The translations under genes and the position numbers were made by a program. This document shows positions 8,373 to 21,190 of a stretch of DNA of 64,000 nt, piece by piece. The notes under the pieces were generated by a model that was not told where the DNA came from, did not search any database, and saw only the letters and a program-made list of their open reading frames with translations. The stretch is from NCBI GenBank assembly GCA_964593795.1, contig CAZQJC010000033.1, positions 11,637 to 75,636 on the forward strand, written 5' to 3'. This DNA comes from JAHFDS01 sp964593795. Its GTDB lineage: Bacteria; Myxococcota_A; Polyangia; JAHFDS01. Each line of letters starts with the position of its first letter. The stretch's first letter is position 1.

Positions 8373-9025
8373 GTGCGATCGCGATCTACCGCTCGGCCGT
8401 TGGAAAGAAAGCCGCCATGGCCGTCAGCGGGCTCGTCCTGTTCGGCTTCGTGCTGATGCACCTGCTCGGGAACCTGCAGGTGTTCCTCGGTGCCGAGAAG
8501 CTCAACGGCTACTCGCGCTTCCTGCACAACCTGGGCGGCCTGCTCTGGCTCGCGCGCGGGGTGCTGCTCGCGGCCGTGGCCGTGCACATCGTCGCGGCCT
8601 TCCAGGTCTCCGCGATGCAGCGCGCGGCGCGGCCCGTCGCCTACGCGAAGCGGCAGAACCTCGCCTCGACGTACGCGTCGCGCACGATGAAGTACGGCGG
8701 CGTGATCCTGCTGCTCTTCATCGTCTATCACCTGCTGCACTTCACGTTCGGCAACGCCCACCCGAGCTTCAACGCCGAGGACGTCTACGCGAACGTCGTC
8801 ACGGGCTTCCGCGTGGTGCCGGTCGCGCTCTTCTACATCGCCGCGCAGCTCGCGCTCGGCCTGCACCTGCGGCACGGCGTCTGGAGCCTCTTCCAGTCCA
8901 CGGGCCTGAACGGCCCGAGGCTCGACGGCACCCTCAAGCTCGGCGCCGCGCTCTTCGCGGTGTTCGTCACCCTCGGCAACATCTCGATCCCCGTGGCCGT
9001 CCTGGCCGGGCTCGTCCACCTCTAA
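8369..9025 (+). CDS. sdhC: Succinate dehydrogenase cytochrome b558 subunit
   Basis: A 218-residue integral membrane protein with five hydrophobic segments, of the single-subunit diheme b558 type (as in Bacillus and Bacteroidetes complex II) rather than the SdhC/SdhD pair. His residues suited to heme ligation are in the helices (MHLLGN, VHIVAAF, YHLLHF, LHLRHGVWS). It anchors SdhAB and passes electrons to or from quinone. AAGGAG is well placed before the ATG, which overlaps the AMMECR1 stop. sdhA follows after 17 bases. No separate sdhD exists here, as expected for this type. Confidence 0.95.
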   Translation: MSAIAIYRSAVGKKAAMAVSGLVLFGFVLMHLLGNLQVFLGAEKLNGYSRFLHNLGGLLWLARGVLLAAVAVHIVAAFQVSAMQRAARPVAYAKRQNLASTYASRTMKYGGVILLLFIVYHLLHFTFGNAHPSFNAEDVYANVVTGFRVVPVALFYIAAQLALGLHLRHGVWSLFQSTGLNGPRLDGTLKLGAALFAVFVTLGNISIPVAVLAGLVHL

Positions 9026-9042
9026 TACGACGGAGAACGGCA

Positions 9043-10956
<1,914 letters not shown>

Positions 10957-10970
10957 ACGGAGCAATGCCA

Positions 10971-11756
10971 ATGAGCCACGGAAAGACCTTCAAGATCAGG
11001 CTGCACGTGTGGCGGCAGAAGGACCGCAAGTCCCCGGGCCAGTTCGTGCAGTACGACGCGCTCAGCGTGAGCCCGGACATGTCGTTCCTCGAGATGCTCG
11101 ACGTCGTCAACGAGGACCTCATCGGGAAGGGCGAGGAGCCCATCGCGTTCGACCACGACTGCAGAGAGGGCATCTGCGGGATGTGCGGCCTCATGATCAA
11201 CGGCGTCGCGCACGGGCCGGACCGCGCGACGACGACCTGCCAGCTGCACATGCGCCGCTTCAAGGACGGCGACGAGGTGTGGATCGAGCCGTGGCGCGCG
11301 CAGGCGTTCCCGGTCATCCGCGACCTCTGCGTCGACCGCACGTCGTTCGACCGCATCGTGCAGGCGGGCGGCTACGTCTCGACGCAGGTCGGCAGCGCGC
11401 CCGACGGCAACGCGGTGCCGATCCCGAAGACCGAGGCGGACCTCGCGATGGACGCGGCCGCGTGCATCGGCTGCGGCGCGTGCGTGGCGGCGTGCCCGAA
11501 CGCGTCGGCGGCGCTCTTCACGGCCGCCAAGATCGCGCACTTCGGGCACTTGCCGCAGGGCCAGCCCGAGCGGCACCGCCGCGCCGAGCGCATGGTCGAG
11601 AAGATGGACGAGGAGGGATTCGGGAGCTGCACGAACCACGGCGAGTGCCACGCCGTGTGCCCGAAGGACATCCCGCTGCGCTTCATCGCCGAGATGAACC
11701 GCGACTACGTCAAGGCGAAGCTGGTCGCCGAGGAGGATCGCGTCTTCGGCGATTAG
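10971..11756 (+). CDS. sdhB: Succinate dehydrogenase iron-sulfur subunit
   Basis: A 261-residue protein with all three cluster motifs: CREGICGMCG with the later TTTCQLHM for [2Fe-2S], CIGCGACVAACP for [4Fe-4S], and CTNHGECHAVCPKDIP completing the [3Fe-4S]/[4Fe-4S] set. It passes electrons from SdhA FAD to the b558 subunit. Two ATGs lie close together (10965 and 10971). GGAG at 10959-10962 is two bases from the first and eight from the second, so I choose 10971. It ends the operon; 116 bp without features follow before the convergent metallopeptidase gene. Confidence 0.96.
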   Translation: MSHGKTFKIRLHVWRQKDRKSPGQFVQYDALSVSPDMSFLEMLDVVNEDLIGKGEEPIAFDHDCREGICGMCGLMINGVAHGPDRATTTCQLHMRRFKDGDEVWIEPWRAQAFPVIRDLCVDRTSFDRIVQAGGYVSTQVGSAPDGNAVPIPKTEADLAMDAAACIGCGACVAACPNASAALFTAAKIAHFGHLPQGQPERHRRAERMVEKMDEEGFGSCTNHGECHAVCPKDIPLRFIAEMNRDYVKAKLVAEEDRVFGD

Positions 11757-11872
11757 TCCGAACCCACATCGACGCGCGCGCGCTCCGGTGCTTCGATGCG
11801 CACCTCGAGCAACTCGTCGCTGAGAGCTGTGTCTCTCCCGCTCCGCGCTCGGCCTTCCGAGGCGGCTACTCG

Positions 11873-13597
11873 CTACCGGATCGAGAGCGCGTAGCTCGCG
11901 GCGGCGGGGCCTCGACGGCCGGCGGCGCTGACGACCGCGATGTAGCTGCCGGGCTGGAGCATCGTCGTGAGCAGCTCGGTGGGCGTGCCACCGTCGGACA
12001 TCCCGAGCACCTCGTCGCCGAGGGAGTGGAGCTCGAGGCCGAGATCGGTGTTGCCCGTGCCGGCGCCCATGATCGTCAGCTCGAGCGTCACCGCCTGCGC
12101 CTGCGCGAGCTCGAAGCGGTAGTGGGCGTACACGTGGTAGCCGCTCTCGGGGTTGTCGCCCGAACCGGCCGGGGGCTGCGACAGCGCGTCCACGCGCCCC
12201 ATCACCGTGGACGGGACGGCCAGGCGCGCCGGCCAGACGTCTTCACCGGTCATCGGGTACGAGAAACCCTGCTCGGCGGGGGCGTGCGCCAGGCGCCCCA
12301 GCGCCGCCGCATCGACCAGGCCCGCTGCGACCACGCCGTCGAGCAGCGTGCCGAGGTACGGGTACTCGCCGTGGGTGGGCGTCCATGCGGCCATCACGCG
12401 CAGGAGGGCCGCGCCGCCGATGGCCACGCCGTCCATGTCGCGGTCCGCGAGCCCTCCCGCCTCGCCGTCGGCCAGATCCCACAGGACGAGGTCCACCGTC
12501 TCCTCGCTGCCGATGCCGTGGCGCTGATCCTGATCGTCGGTCTCGACGTCGAGCGCGATGGACAGGCCGCCCGCGGCCCCCACGCCGTAGGTGTCGATGT
12601 AGAGCGGATCGCCGCGGCAGATCCCTGCGAACGCGTTGGCGAAGCCCTCGGAGAACGCGAGCGACGGCAGGAGGTATTCGCCGCCGTGGCCGCCGCCCGG
12701 GCTCGAGTCGTAGCTGCGTGACCACTGGAAGAAGTGGCCGTACTCGTGCGCGAGGACGCCGTCGTCGAACTCGTCGGTGTCGCTCGTGCCGACCATGCCC
12801 GTCGTGCCGCCGAGGATGTAGAGCGCGCCCATCGCGCCGTCGGGCGTGAAGAAGCTGACCTCCTCGGTCTCGACGGAGTTGCCGGCGCGCCAGCGGATCT
12901 CGAGGGGCGGCAGCGTGCCCATCACGGCGTCGAGCACGTGGCGCGCGCAACCGCTCGTGACGGCGAGGAGGTTGAACGCGCCCGCGCGGCCCATGCCGGG
13001 CGTCGCGTCCACGACGAGATCCAAGGTGACGCCGGCGGTGGCCGACGCCATCACGGGCTCCGACGACGCCGCGTAGAGGACGCGCGTGCCCTCGCCGTCG
13101 ACGACGGAGATGGTGAACGCGGGATCCTGGACCCGCGCCAGCACGCGCACGACGACCATCTTGCCCGCCGCGTCGGCGTGGTCCGCGAGTGCGAAGCGGT
13201 AGCGCCCCTGCGCGTCGGTGCGCGTGGTCGCGTAGACCTGCGCGCGGTTCGCGGCATCCGCGAGCTCGACGTCCGCGCCGGCGATGGGCGTGCGCGTCGT
13301 CGCCATCGCCAGCCCTTGCATGCTCGCGACGCGCTTGTCGAAGGCGGCCTCGCCTGCGATCTCACCTGGCGCTGCTGGGCCGCCGTCGGGGGTCCCGCCG
13401 TCCGGGCGCGCCACGCTGCCCCCCGAGCCCCCCGCCGCATCCGCGGGCGCCGCGTCCCGCGCGACCTGCCCTCTCCCGCCGCTGCCCGCGCCGCCCCGCC
13501 CGCCGCTGCCGGCCGCCCCGGAAGGTGCAGCGTCGTCCGAGCACGCTCCGAGGAGCGCGATTCCGAGCAGGGCGAGTCGCAGATCCAGGCGGCGCAT
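11873..13597 (-). CDS. Secreted lipoprotein metallopeptidase (HExxH)
   Basis: A 574-residue lipoprotein (LGIALLGAC, lipidated Cys at ~19) with a Gly/Ala/Asp-rich spacer to ~75. Next comes a carboxypeptidase-regulatory-like beta domain (~85-200; PIAGADVELADA, DAQGRYRFAL). The catalytic part has LAHEYGHFFQ at ~285 and, ~35 residues later, SEGFANAFAG. The His pair plus a downstream Glu is the zinc ligand set of gluzincin-type peptidases. The C-terminus is beta-rich. It is probably an outer-membrane-attached zinc protease for prey or polymer degradation. The ATG at 13597 is chosen because it begins the lipoprotein signal; the frame stays open upstream but is not signal-like. It is divergent from the SDR gene, 43 bases apart. 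Confidence 0.8.
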   Translation of the reverse strand: MRRLDLRLALLGIALLGACSDDAAPSGAAGSGGRGGAGSGGRGQVARDAAPADAAGGSGGSVARPDGGTPDGGPAAPGEIAGEAAFDKRVASMQGLAMATTRTPIAGADVELADAANRAQVYATTRTDAQGRYRFALADHADAAGKMVVVRVLARVQDPAFTISVVDGEGTRVLYAASSEPVMASATAGVTLDLVVDATPGMGRAGAFNLLAVTSGCARHVLDAVMGTLPPLEIRWRAGNSVETEEVSFFTPDGAMGALYILGGTTGMVGTSDTDEFDDGVLAHEYGHFFQWSRSYDSSPGGGHGGEYLLPSLAFSEGFANAFAGICRGDPLYIDTYGVGAAGGLSIALDVETDDQDQRHGIGSEETVDLVLWDLADGEAGGLADRDMDGVAIGGAALLRVMAAWTPTHGEYPYLGTLLDGVVAAGLVDAAALGRLAHAPAEQGFSYPMTGEDVWPARLAVPSTVMGRVDALSQPPAGSGDNPESGYHVYAHYRFELAQAQAVTLELTIMGAGTGNTDLGLELHSLGDEVLGMSDGGTPTELLTTMLQPGSYIAVVSAAGRRGPAAASYALSIR

Positions 13598-13640
13598 CGG
13601 CGGCGGATGGTAGCGGAATCCTGCGTGGCATACTCCGCCC

Positions 13641-14450
13641 ATGGCTCGGTTCACGGACAAGGTCGTCTTCATCACCGGCGCCTCGAGCGGCATCGGCGCG
13701 GCGCTCGGGCGCGCGTTCATCGCGGCGGGCGCGCGCGTCGTGCTCCTCGCGCGGCGCGTCGACCGGCTCGAGGCGCTCGCCAGGGAGCTCGGCGCCGACC
13801 GGACCCTCGTGCAACCATGCGACGTCACGAGCGAGGCCGACCTCGAGCGCGCGGTCAAGGCGACCCTCGCGCGCTTCGGGCGCCTCGACGTCGTCGTCGC
13901 GAACGCCGGCTTCTCGGTCGTGGGCGGCATCGACCGCCTCACGGTCGAGGACTTCCGAAGGCAGTTCGAGACCAACGTCTTCGGCGTCGTCGCGACCATC
14001 CGCGCGGCGCACGGCGCGCTGCGCCAGAGCAAGGGCCAGGTCGTCCTCATCTCGAGCGTGCTCGGGCGCGTCGCCGTGCCGCGCATGAGCGCCTACGTGG
14101 CGTCCAAGCACGCCGTGGCGGGGCTCGCGTACGCGCTCCGCCCCGAGCTGCACAAGGAGGGCATCGGCGTCACGCTCGTGTGCCCCGGCTTCGTCAAGAG
14201 CGAGATCCAGATGGTCGACAACAAGGGCGTCTTCCACGCCGGCGCCAAGAACACGCAACCCAAGATCGCCGCCGACGCCGACGACTGCGCCCGCGCCATC
14301 GTGCGCGCCGCCGCGTCGCGGAAGCGGGTGCTCGACTGGCCCGGCCACGCCAAGGCCATCGTGTTCGTCGGTCGGACGTTCCCCGGCGTGTGGGACGTCG
14401 CCATGCGCCGCGCGAAGAAGCGCAAGCGCGCCTCCGGCGAGGACGCGTGA
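13641..14450 (+). CDS. Short-chain dehydrogenase/reductase (SDR)
   Basis: A 269-residue classical SDR. The dinucleotide loop GASSGIG is at ~11-17, VANAG at ~87-91, the catalytic Ser in LISSVLG, and YVASK with the catalytic Tyr and Lys at ~151-155. Arg residues after beta2 (ARRVDR) suggest NADP(H). The tail is Lys/Arg-rich (RRAKKRKRAS). The substrate is unknown; similar proteins act on lipids or ketones. It is likely a single-gene unit, with miaB starting 47 bases after its stop. Confidence 0.93.
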   Translation: MARFTDKVVFITGASSGIGAALGRAFIAAGARVVLLARRVDRLEALARELGADRTLVQPCDVTSEADLERAVKATLARFGRLDVVVANAGFSVVGGIDRLTVEDFRRQFETNVFGVVATIRAAHGALRQSKGQVVLISSVLGRVAVPRMSAYVASKHAVAGLAYALRPELHKEGIGVTLVCPGFVKSEIQMVDNKGVFHAGAKNTQPKIAADADDCARAIVRAAASRKRVLDWPGHAKAIVFVGRTFPGVWDVAMRRAKKRKRASGEDA

Positions 14451-14497
14451 CTTTTCCGCTTCCCCCGCGCCCGATCCTGCGTCATCCATAGGGATCC

Positions 14498-15885
<1,388 letters not shown>

Positions 15886-15889
<4 letters not shown>

Positions 15890-18069
15890 GCGCGCGCCCC
15901 GAGGCCGAGCAGGCGCTCGAGGGGACCGTCGGCCGCATCGTCTATCACGCCGCCGACAGCGGCTACACGGTCCTCCGGCTCGAGGTCGCCGGCCGGAGCG
16001 AGCCCGTCACCGTGGTCGGCCGCATGCCCGGCGTGCGCGAGGGCTCGCACGTCCGCGTCACCGGCCGCACGAAGAAGCACCCGCGCTTCGGCGAGCAGCT
16101 CGAGGCGGCCTCGATCCACGAGGTCGTCCCCGCCACCGCCGCCGGGATCGAGCGCTACCTCGGCTCGGGCCTCGTCCCCGGCATCGGCCCGGAGATGGCC
16201 AGGCGCATCGTCGCGCGCTTCGGCGAGCGCACGCTCGAGATCCTCGACCGAGAGCCGGGGCGCCTCGCGGAGGTGTCGGGCATCGGCCCGGTGCGGCGCG
16301 GCAAGATCGCCGAGGCGTGGCAGGAGCAGCGCGTGATGCGCGAGGCGATGGTCTTCCTGCAGGAGCGCGGCGTCTCGCCGGCGCTGGCGGTGCGCATCTG
16401 GAAGCGCTACGGCGAGGAGACCATCGGCGTCGTCCAGCAGAACCCGTACCGCCTCGCGATGGACGTCTGGGGCATCGGCTTTCGCATCGCGGACCGCATC
16501 GCGCTCGAGAGCGGCATCCCGAAGGGCTCGGAGCTGCGCGCGATCGCGGGCCTCTACCACGTGCTGTCCGGCACCGCCGAGGAGGGGCACTGCTTCGCGC
16601 CGCGCGAGACGCTCATCGAGGAGGCCACCAAGGTCCTCGAGATCGACGACCGCCCGCTCCTCGAGAAGTGCCTCCGCGCCCTCGCCATCGACGGCCGGAT
16701 CGTCGTCGACGAGATCGGCGGGGACGACAAGGCCGTCTACGACGCGCCCCTGTGGCACGCCGAGACACGGGTCGCCGACAGGCTGCGCGCGCTCGCCGCG
16801 ACGCCGCCACAAGTATTCGCCGACACGGATGAGCTGGTCGCCCGCATCGAGGCCGACCTCGCGCTGCACCTGGCGCCGCAGCAGCGCGCCGCGGTCGCCG
16901 CCGCGCGCGGCGCGCGCCTGCTCGTCGTCACGGGCGGGCCGGGCACCGGCAAGACCACCACGCTGCGCGCCATCCTCGAGCTCCTCGATCGCACGCGCGC
17001 GCCCGCGCTCCTCGCCGCCCCGACCGGCCGCGCCGCCAAGCGCATGAGCGAGGCCACGGGCCGGCACGCGCAGACCCTGCACCGCCTCCTCGAGTTCGAT
17101 CCGCGCCGCGGAGGCTTCGCGCGGAGCGCCAGCGCGCCCCTGGACGCGCCCGTCGTCTGCGTCGACGAGGCCTCGATGATCGACCTGCCGCTCTTCGATG
17201 CGCTCGCCGACGCGCTGCCGCACGGAGCGCGGCTCGTGCTCCTCGGCGACGTGGATCAGCTCCCGTCGGTCGGGCCCGGCACGGTGCTCGACGACGTCAT
17301 CTCGTCCGGCGCCGCGGCGGTCGTGCGCCTGACGGAGGTGTTCCGGCAGGCGGCCGAGAGCCAGATCGTGCGCGGCGCGCACCGCATCAACCAGGGCCTG
17401 CTGCCCGAGTTCACGGACGACGGCGACCTCTTCTTCATCGAGCGCGCGGACCCCGAGGCCGCCCTCGCCACCATCCGGGATCTCGTCGGCACGCGCATCC
17501 CGCGCAAGTTCGGCCTCGATCCGTCCGCCGACGTGCAGGTGCTCGTGCCGATGCACCGCGGCGTCTGCGGCTCGCAGAACCTCAACGTGGCGCTGCAGGA
17601 CACGCTCAACCCCGGCGGCCCCGAGCTCCTGCGCGGCAACCGCCGCTTCCGCCTGGGCGATCGTGTCATGCAGATCCGCAACGACTACGAGCGCGAGGTC
17701 TGGAACGGCGACGTCGGCATCGTGCGCGGCCTCGACCCCGAAGCGGGCTCGCTCCAGGTGGAGATCGACGGACGCCCCATCGACTACGAGGCCACCGACC
17801 TCGACACGTTGCAGCTCGCCTACGCCTGCAGCGTGCACAAGTCGCAGGGCAGCGAGTTCCCCGCGGTGGTCGTGCCGATCCTGACCGAGCACTTCCTCAT
17901 GCTGCAGCGCAACCTCGTCTACACGGCGCTCACGCGCGCGCGGCGGCTGGCTGTGCTGGTGGGTAGCCGGCGCGCCCTCGAGCGCGCCGTGAGGAACGAC
18001 CGCATCCGGCTGCGGAACACGCACCTCGCGGCGCGGATCCGCGAGGGATCGGGGGCTGGGCTCGGCTAG
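15886..18069 (+). CDS. recD2: RecD2-type ATP-dependent 5'-3' DNA helicase
   Basis: A 727-residue SF1B helicase of the RecD-like family found without RecBC. An N-terminal OB-like domain (~8-80) and tandem helix-hairpin-helix segments (~90-200; LVPGIGPEMARRI, VSGIGPVRRGKI) precede the motor. Walker A is GGPGTGKTTT at ~345, Walker B CVDEASMIDL, motif III LLGDVDQLPSVGPG, and the last helicase motif SVHKSQGSEF at ~650. The length is typical of RecD2. The GTG start overlaps the miaB stop by four bases, and the gene ends by overlapping the convergent histone-like gene by four bases. Confidence 0.93.
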
Positions 18070-18422
18070 CGCTTCTTCTTGGCCGGCTTCTTCGCGACCT
18101 TCTTGGCCGGCTTCTTCGCCGCCGCCTTCTTGGCCGGCTTCTTCGCCGCCTTCTTCTTGGCCGGCTTCTTCGCCGCCTTCTTGACGGTCTTCTTCCGCTT
18201 CTGTCCGCCGACGGCGCGCGTGGAGCGCCCGACGTCGCCGTCCTTGTCGAGGAAGTAGACGAACGCCGTGTCCAAGGCCAGCCCGTGGTCCGACACTTTC
18301 TCCTGCTTGCCCTTGGGCTGACCTGGCTTCTTGCGCCCGACGCGGTACACGCCGTCCGGCTTCACGAAGTACAGGTAGTCCAGGTCCCTTTTGATGCCGA
18401 GCTTCGCGACTTTCTCCCGCAT
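18066..18422 (-). CDS. Histone H1-like Lys/Ala-rich nucleoid protein
   Basis: A 118-residue basic protein. The first ~80 residues are a conserved-looking small domain (MREKVAKLGIKRDLDYLYFV, later FVYFLDKDGDVGR and RAVGGQKRKK). The last ~40 are repeated AAKKPAKK units like the tail of eukaryotic H1 and bacterial H1-like proteins, expected to bind DNA or RNA electrostatically. GAGGAGG is well placed before the ATG. The gene is tail-to-tail with recD2 and shares four bases with it. A recognisable promoter with a perfect -35 lies upstream. Confidence 0.85.
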   Translation of the reverse strand: MREKVAKLGIKRDLDYLYFVKPDGVYRVGRKKPGQPKGKQEKVSDHGLALDTAFVYFLDKDGDVGRSTRAVGGQKRKKTVKKAAKKPAKKKAAKKPAKKAAAKKPAKKVAKKPAKKKR

Positions 18423-18465
18423 CGAGAACCCTCCTCCTCGAAAAACGCCGGTCGCAGCGATTCCA

Positions 18466-18495
18466 AAGTAAGCGCCCCCTCGCCGAGAGTGTCAA
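18466..18495 (-). promoter_or_regulatory. Sigma-70-type promoter of the histone-like gene
   Basis: On the minus strand TTGACA (18490-18495) is a perfect -35 hexamer. After an 18-base spacer comes TTACTT (18466-18471) as a weak -10. A leader of ~35 bases with a strong Shine-Dalgarno leads to the ATG at 18422. Confidence 0.5.
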
Positions 18496-18590
18496 CGGTT
18501 TTCCGTCGAGAATGCCGGCAATTCCAGGCCTGCACGCGCGCGCCTCCTCGCGCGCTCTCGGCGCGGCGCGGCCCGCGGGGCGGAGTCGGA

Positions 18591-18596
18591 TACACT
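18591..18596 (+). promoter_or_regulatory. Candidate -10 box (TACACT) of a leaderless mRNA
   Basis: TACACT ends six bases before the ATG at 18603, with no Shine-Dalgarno in between. It would drive the nucleoside salvage operon. Confidence 0.45.
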
Positions 18597-18602
18597 CGGC
18601 GC

Positions 18603-19445
18603 ATGTCTCCCTTCGACGAGATCCAGGCGACCGCGGCCGCCGTCCGCGCGCGCCTCGAGGGCCGCAGCCCGCGCGTCGCCCTCGTCCTCGGCAGCGGCCT
18701 CGGCGAGCTCGCCGACCGCCTCGAGGACGCGGTGCGCATCCCCTACGGAGAGATCCCCGGCTTCCCCGCCTCGCGCGTGCACGGCCACGCGGGCAAGCTC
18801 GTCGTCGGGCGCGCGCCCGGCACGAAGCTCGAGGTCGCGGCGATGCAGGGCCGCGTGCACTGCTACGAGGGCCACAGCGCGGCGCGCGTGGCGTTCCCCG
18901 TGCGCGTGCTGGTCGCGCTCGGCGCGCGCAAGGTCGTGCTCACGAACGCCGCGGGCGGCTGCGATCCGCAGATGGCGGGCGGCGACCTCGTGCTCGTGCG
19001 CGACCACCTGAACCTCACCGGGCGGAGCCCGCTCGAGGGCGAGAACGACGAGCGCCTCGGGCCGCGCTTCCCCGACATGAGCACGGTCTATCACCCGGAG
19101 CTGCGCGCGCTCGCCCAGCGCGTCGCGACCGAGCGCCTCGGCGGCCCGCTGCGCGAGGGCGTGTACGCCTGGCTGCTCGGGCCGAGCTACGAGACCCCCG
19201 CAGAGATCCGCATGGTGCGCGCGATGGGCGGTGATCTCGTCGGCATGTCCACGGTGCCCGAGGCGATCGCGGCGGTGCACATGGGCGCGCGCGTGGTCGC
19301 GCTGTCGTGCGTGACGAACCTGGCGGCGGGCCTGACCGGCCAGGCGCTCTCGCACGACGAGGTCATGGAGACGGCGGCGGCGGTGCGCGGGCGCTTCCTC
19401 GACCTCGTGGGGGGCCTGCTCGGCGCGCTGGAGACAGCGGCGTGA
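18603..19445 (+). CDS. Purine nucleoside phosphorylase (trimeric type)
   Basis: A 280-residue enzyme that splits purine nucleosides with phosphate to base and ribose-1-phosphate. The phosphate site LGSGLGELAD is at ~30-39, GHAGKLVVG and QGRVHCYEGH follow, LTNAAGG at ~116, and the purine site LGPSYETPAEIRM and DLVGMSTVPEAI at ~195-225. This matches the trimeric PunA/DeoD2 class and its length. It is first in an operon with cytidine deaminase and an amidohydrolase, each overlapping by four bases, so the three are made together for nucleoside salvage. Confidence 0.94.
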   Translation: MSPFDEIQATAAAVRARLEGRSPRVALVLGSGLGELADRLEDAVRIPYGEIPGFPASRVHGHAGKLVVGRAPGTKLEVAAMQGRVHCYEGHSAARVAFPVRVLVALGARKVVLTNAAGGCDPQMAGGDLVLVRDHLNLTGRSPLEGENDERLGPRFPDMSTVYHPELRALAQRVATERLGGPLREGVYAWLLGPSYETPAEIRMVRAMGGDLVGMSTVPEAIAAVHMGARVVALSCVTNLAAGLTGQALSHDEVMETAAAVRGRFLDLVGGLLGALETAA

Positions 19446-19864
19446 AGCCCGACACCGCGGCGCTCGAGGAGGCCGCGCGGCGCGTCCGCGCGCACGCCTA
19501 CGCGCCGTACTCCGGCTACCACGTGGGCGCCGCGCTCCTCGCCGACGACGGCCGCACGTTCGTGGGTGTCAACGTCGAGAGCGCGTCGTATCCGCTGACG
19601 ACCTGCGCGGAGCGCGGCGCGGTGATGGCCGCGGTGGCCGCGGGCGCGCGACGCTTCTCCGCGATCGCGGTCGCGACGACGAGCTCCCCGCCTGCCGCGC
19701 CCTGCGGCGGCTGCCGCCAGGTCCTGCGCGAGTTCGGCCCGGACCTCCTCGTCGTCGCGGTCAACGACCAGGGCGAGCGGCGCGCGTTCGCGATCGGCGA
19801 GCTGCTCCCCGAGGCCTTCGCGCCCGACACCGTGGGCGGCGATCTGCCCCGCGGCCCCCGATGA
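19442..19864 (+). CDS. cdd: Cytidine deaminase
   Basis: A 140-residue homotetramer-type deaminase converting (deoxy)cytidine to (deoxy)uridine. The zinc and catalytic residues are in TTCAERGAV (Cys and catalytic Glu, ~54-57) and PCGGCRQVL (two zinc Cys, ~85-88). VNVESASYPLT is the substrate strand. The GTG start overlaps the phosphorylase stop by four bases; the end overlaps the amidohydrolase ATG (ATGA). Confidence 0.94.
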   Translation: MKPDTAALEEAARRVRAHAYAPYSGYHVGAALLADDGRTFVGVNVESASYPLTTCAERGAVMAAVAAGARRFSAIAVATTSSPPAAPCGGCRQVLREFGPDLLVVAVNDQGERRAFAIGELLPEAFAPDTVGGDLPRGPR

Positions 19865-21180
19865 CGGCGCTGCGCATCGCCGGCGGCACGGTCGTGACGA
19901 TGGACGCGGCGCGCCGCGTGCTCGCGGGCGACGTGGTGGTCGAGGACGGCCGCATCACGGCGATCGGCCCGGACGCACCCTCCCCTTCCGGCGCGCAGGT
20001 GATCGACGCCGGCGGCTGCCTCGTCATCCCGGGGCTCGTGCAGGCGCACGTGCACACCGTGCAGACCCTCGCGCGCGGGCACGCGGACGACCTCGAGCTC
20101 CTGCCGTGGCTGCGCGAGCGCATCTGGCCGTACGAGGCCGCGCTCGGCCCAGAGGACGTGGACGCCGCCGCCGAGCTCGCGTGCGCCGAGCTGCTCGCGG
20201 GCGGCACGACCGCGATCCTCGACATGGGGACGGTGCGCCACACCGACGTGGTGTTCGAGGCGGCGCGGCGCGCGGGCCTGCGCGCGACGATCGGCAAGTG
20301 CATGATGGACGCGGGCGACGGCGTGCCGGCGGGCCTGCGCGAGGAGACGCGCGCGTCGCTCGACGAGAGCGAGGCGCTCGCCAGGCGCTGGCACGGCGCC
20401 GACGGCGGCCGGCTGCGCTACGGGTACGCGCCGCGCTTCGTGCTGTCCTGCACCGAGGACCTCCTGCGCGAGGTGACGCATTCGGCAAGGCGCATGGGTT
20501 GCGTCATCCACACGCACGCCTCGGAGAACCCGACCGAGTGCGCCGTCGTGCGGCGCGAGCGTGGCGGAGACAACATCGACTACCTCGCGAGCCTGGGAAT
20601 GGCGGGGCCGGACGTCGTGCTCGCGCACTGCGTGTGGCCGACGGAGGCGGAGAAGGAGACGCTCCGGCGCACGCAGTCGTCGGTCGCGCACTGCCCCTCG
20701 TCGAACCTCAAGCTCGCGAGCGGCGTCGCGCCCGTCGTCGAGTACCTCGCGCGCGGGGTGCGGGTGGCCCTCGGGGCCGACGGCGCCCCGTGCAACAACG
20801 ACCTCGACGGCTTCCTCGAGCTGCGGCTCGCGGGCCTCCTGCACAAGCCGGGCAGCGGCCCGACGGCGCTGCCGGCGCGGCAGGCGTTCGAGCTCGCGAC
20901 ACTCGCGGGCGCCCGCGCGCTCGGCCTCGAGGCCGAGGTCGGCTCGCTCGAGGTGGGCAAGCGCGGCGACGTGGTGGTCATCGACGTCGACCGGCTGCAC
21001 GTGGTGCCGACGGCCGATCCCTACTCGATGCTGGTCTACGCCGCGCGCGCCTCGGACGTGCGCGACGTGGTGGTCGACGGGCGCGTGGTCGTGCGCGCCC
21101 AGGAGCTCTTGACCCTCGACAAGGGCGCGACGATCGCCCGGGCCCGCGCCGCGCGAAGGCGCCTCGACGCGCGGCTATAG
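19861..21180 (+). CDS. Amidohydrolase, probable (S-adenosylhomocysteine/methylthioadenosine or purine) deaminase
   Basis: A 439-residue metal-dependent hydrolase of the MtaD/SsnA/TrzN group. The beta-barrel metal ligands are visible: AHVHT (~62-66), HTHASE (~218-223), AHCVW (~254), and Asp in LGADGAP (~301-307). N- and C-terminal strands form the usual composite domain. The closest pattern is 5'-methylthioadenosine/S-adenosylhomocysteine deaminase, but guanine or other purine deamination is also possible. The four-base overlap with cdd favours a nucleoside or nucleobase substrate. Confidence 0.88.
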   Translation: MTALRIAGGTVVTMDAARRVLAGDVVVEDGRITAIGPDAPSPSGAQVIDAGGCLVIPGLVQAHVHTVQTLARGHADDLELLPWLRERIWPYEAALGPEDVDAAAELACAELLAGGTTAILDMGTVRHTDVVFEAARRAGLRATIGKCMMDAGDGVPAGLREETRASLDESEALARRWHGADGGRLRYGYAPRFVLSCTEDLLREVTHSARRMGCVIHTHASENPTECAVVRRERGGDNIDYLASLGMAGPDVVLAHCVWPTEAEKETLRRTQSSVAHCPSSNLKLASGVAPVVEYLARGVRVALGADGAPCNNDLDGFLELRLAGLLHKPGSGPTALPARQAFELATLAGARALGLEAEVGSLEVGKRGDVVVIDVDRLHVVPTADPYSMLVYAARASDVRDVVVDGRVVVRAQELLTLDKGATIARARAARRRLDARL

Positions 21181-21190
21181 TGGATCGGTC

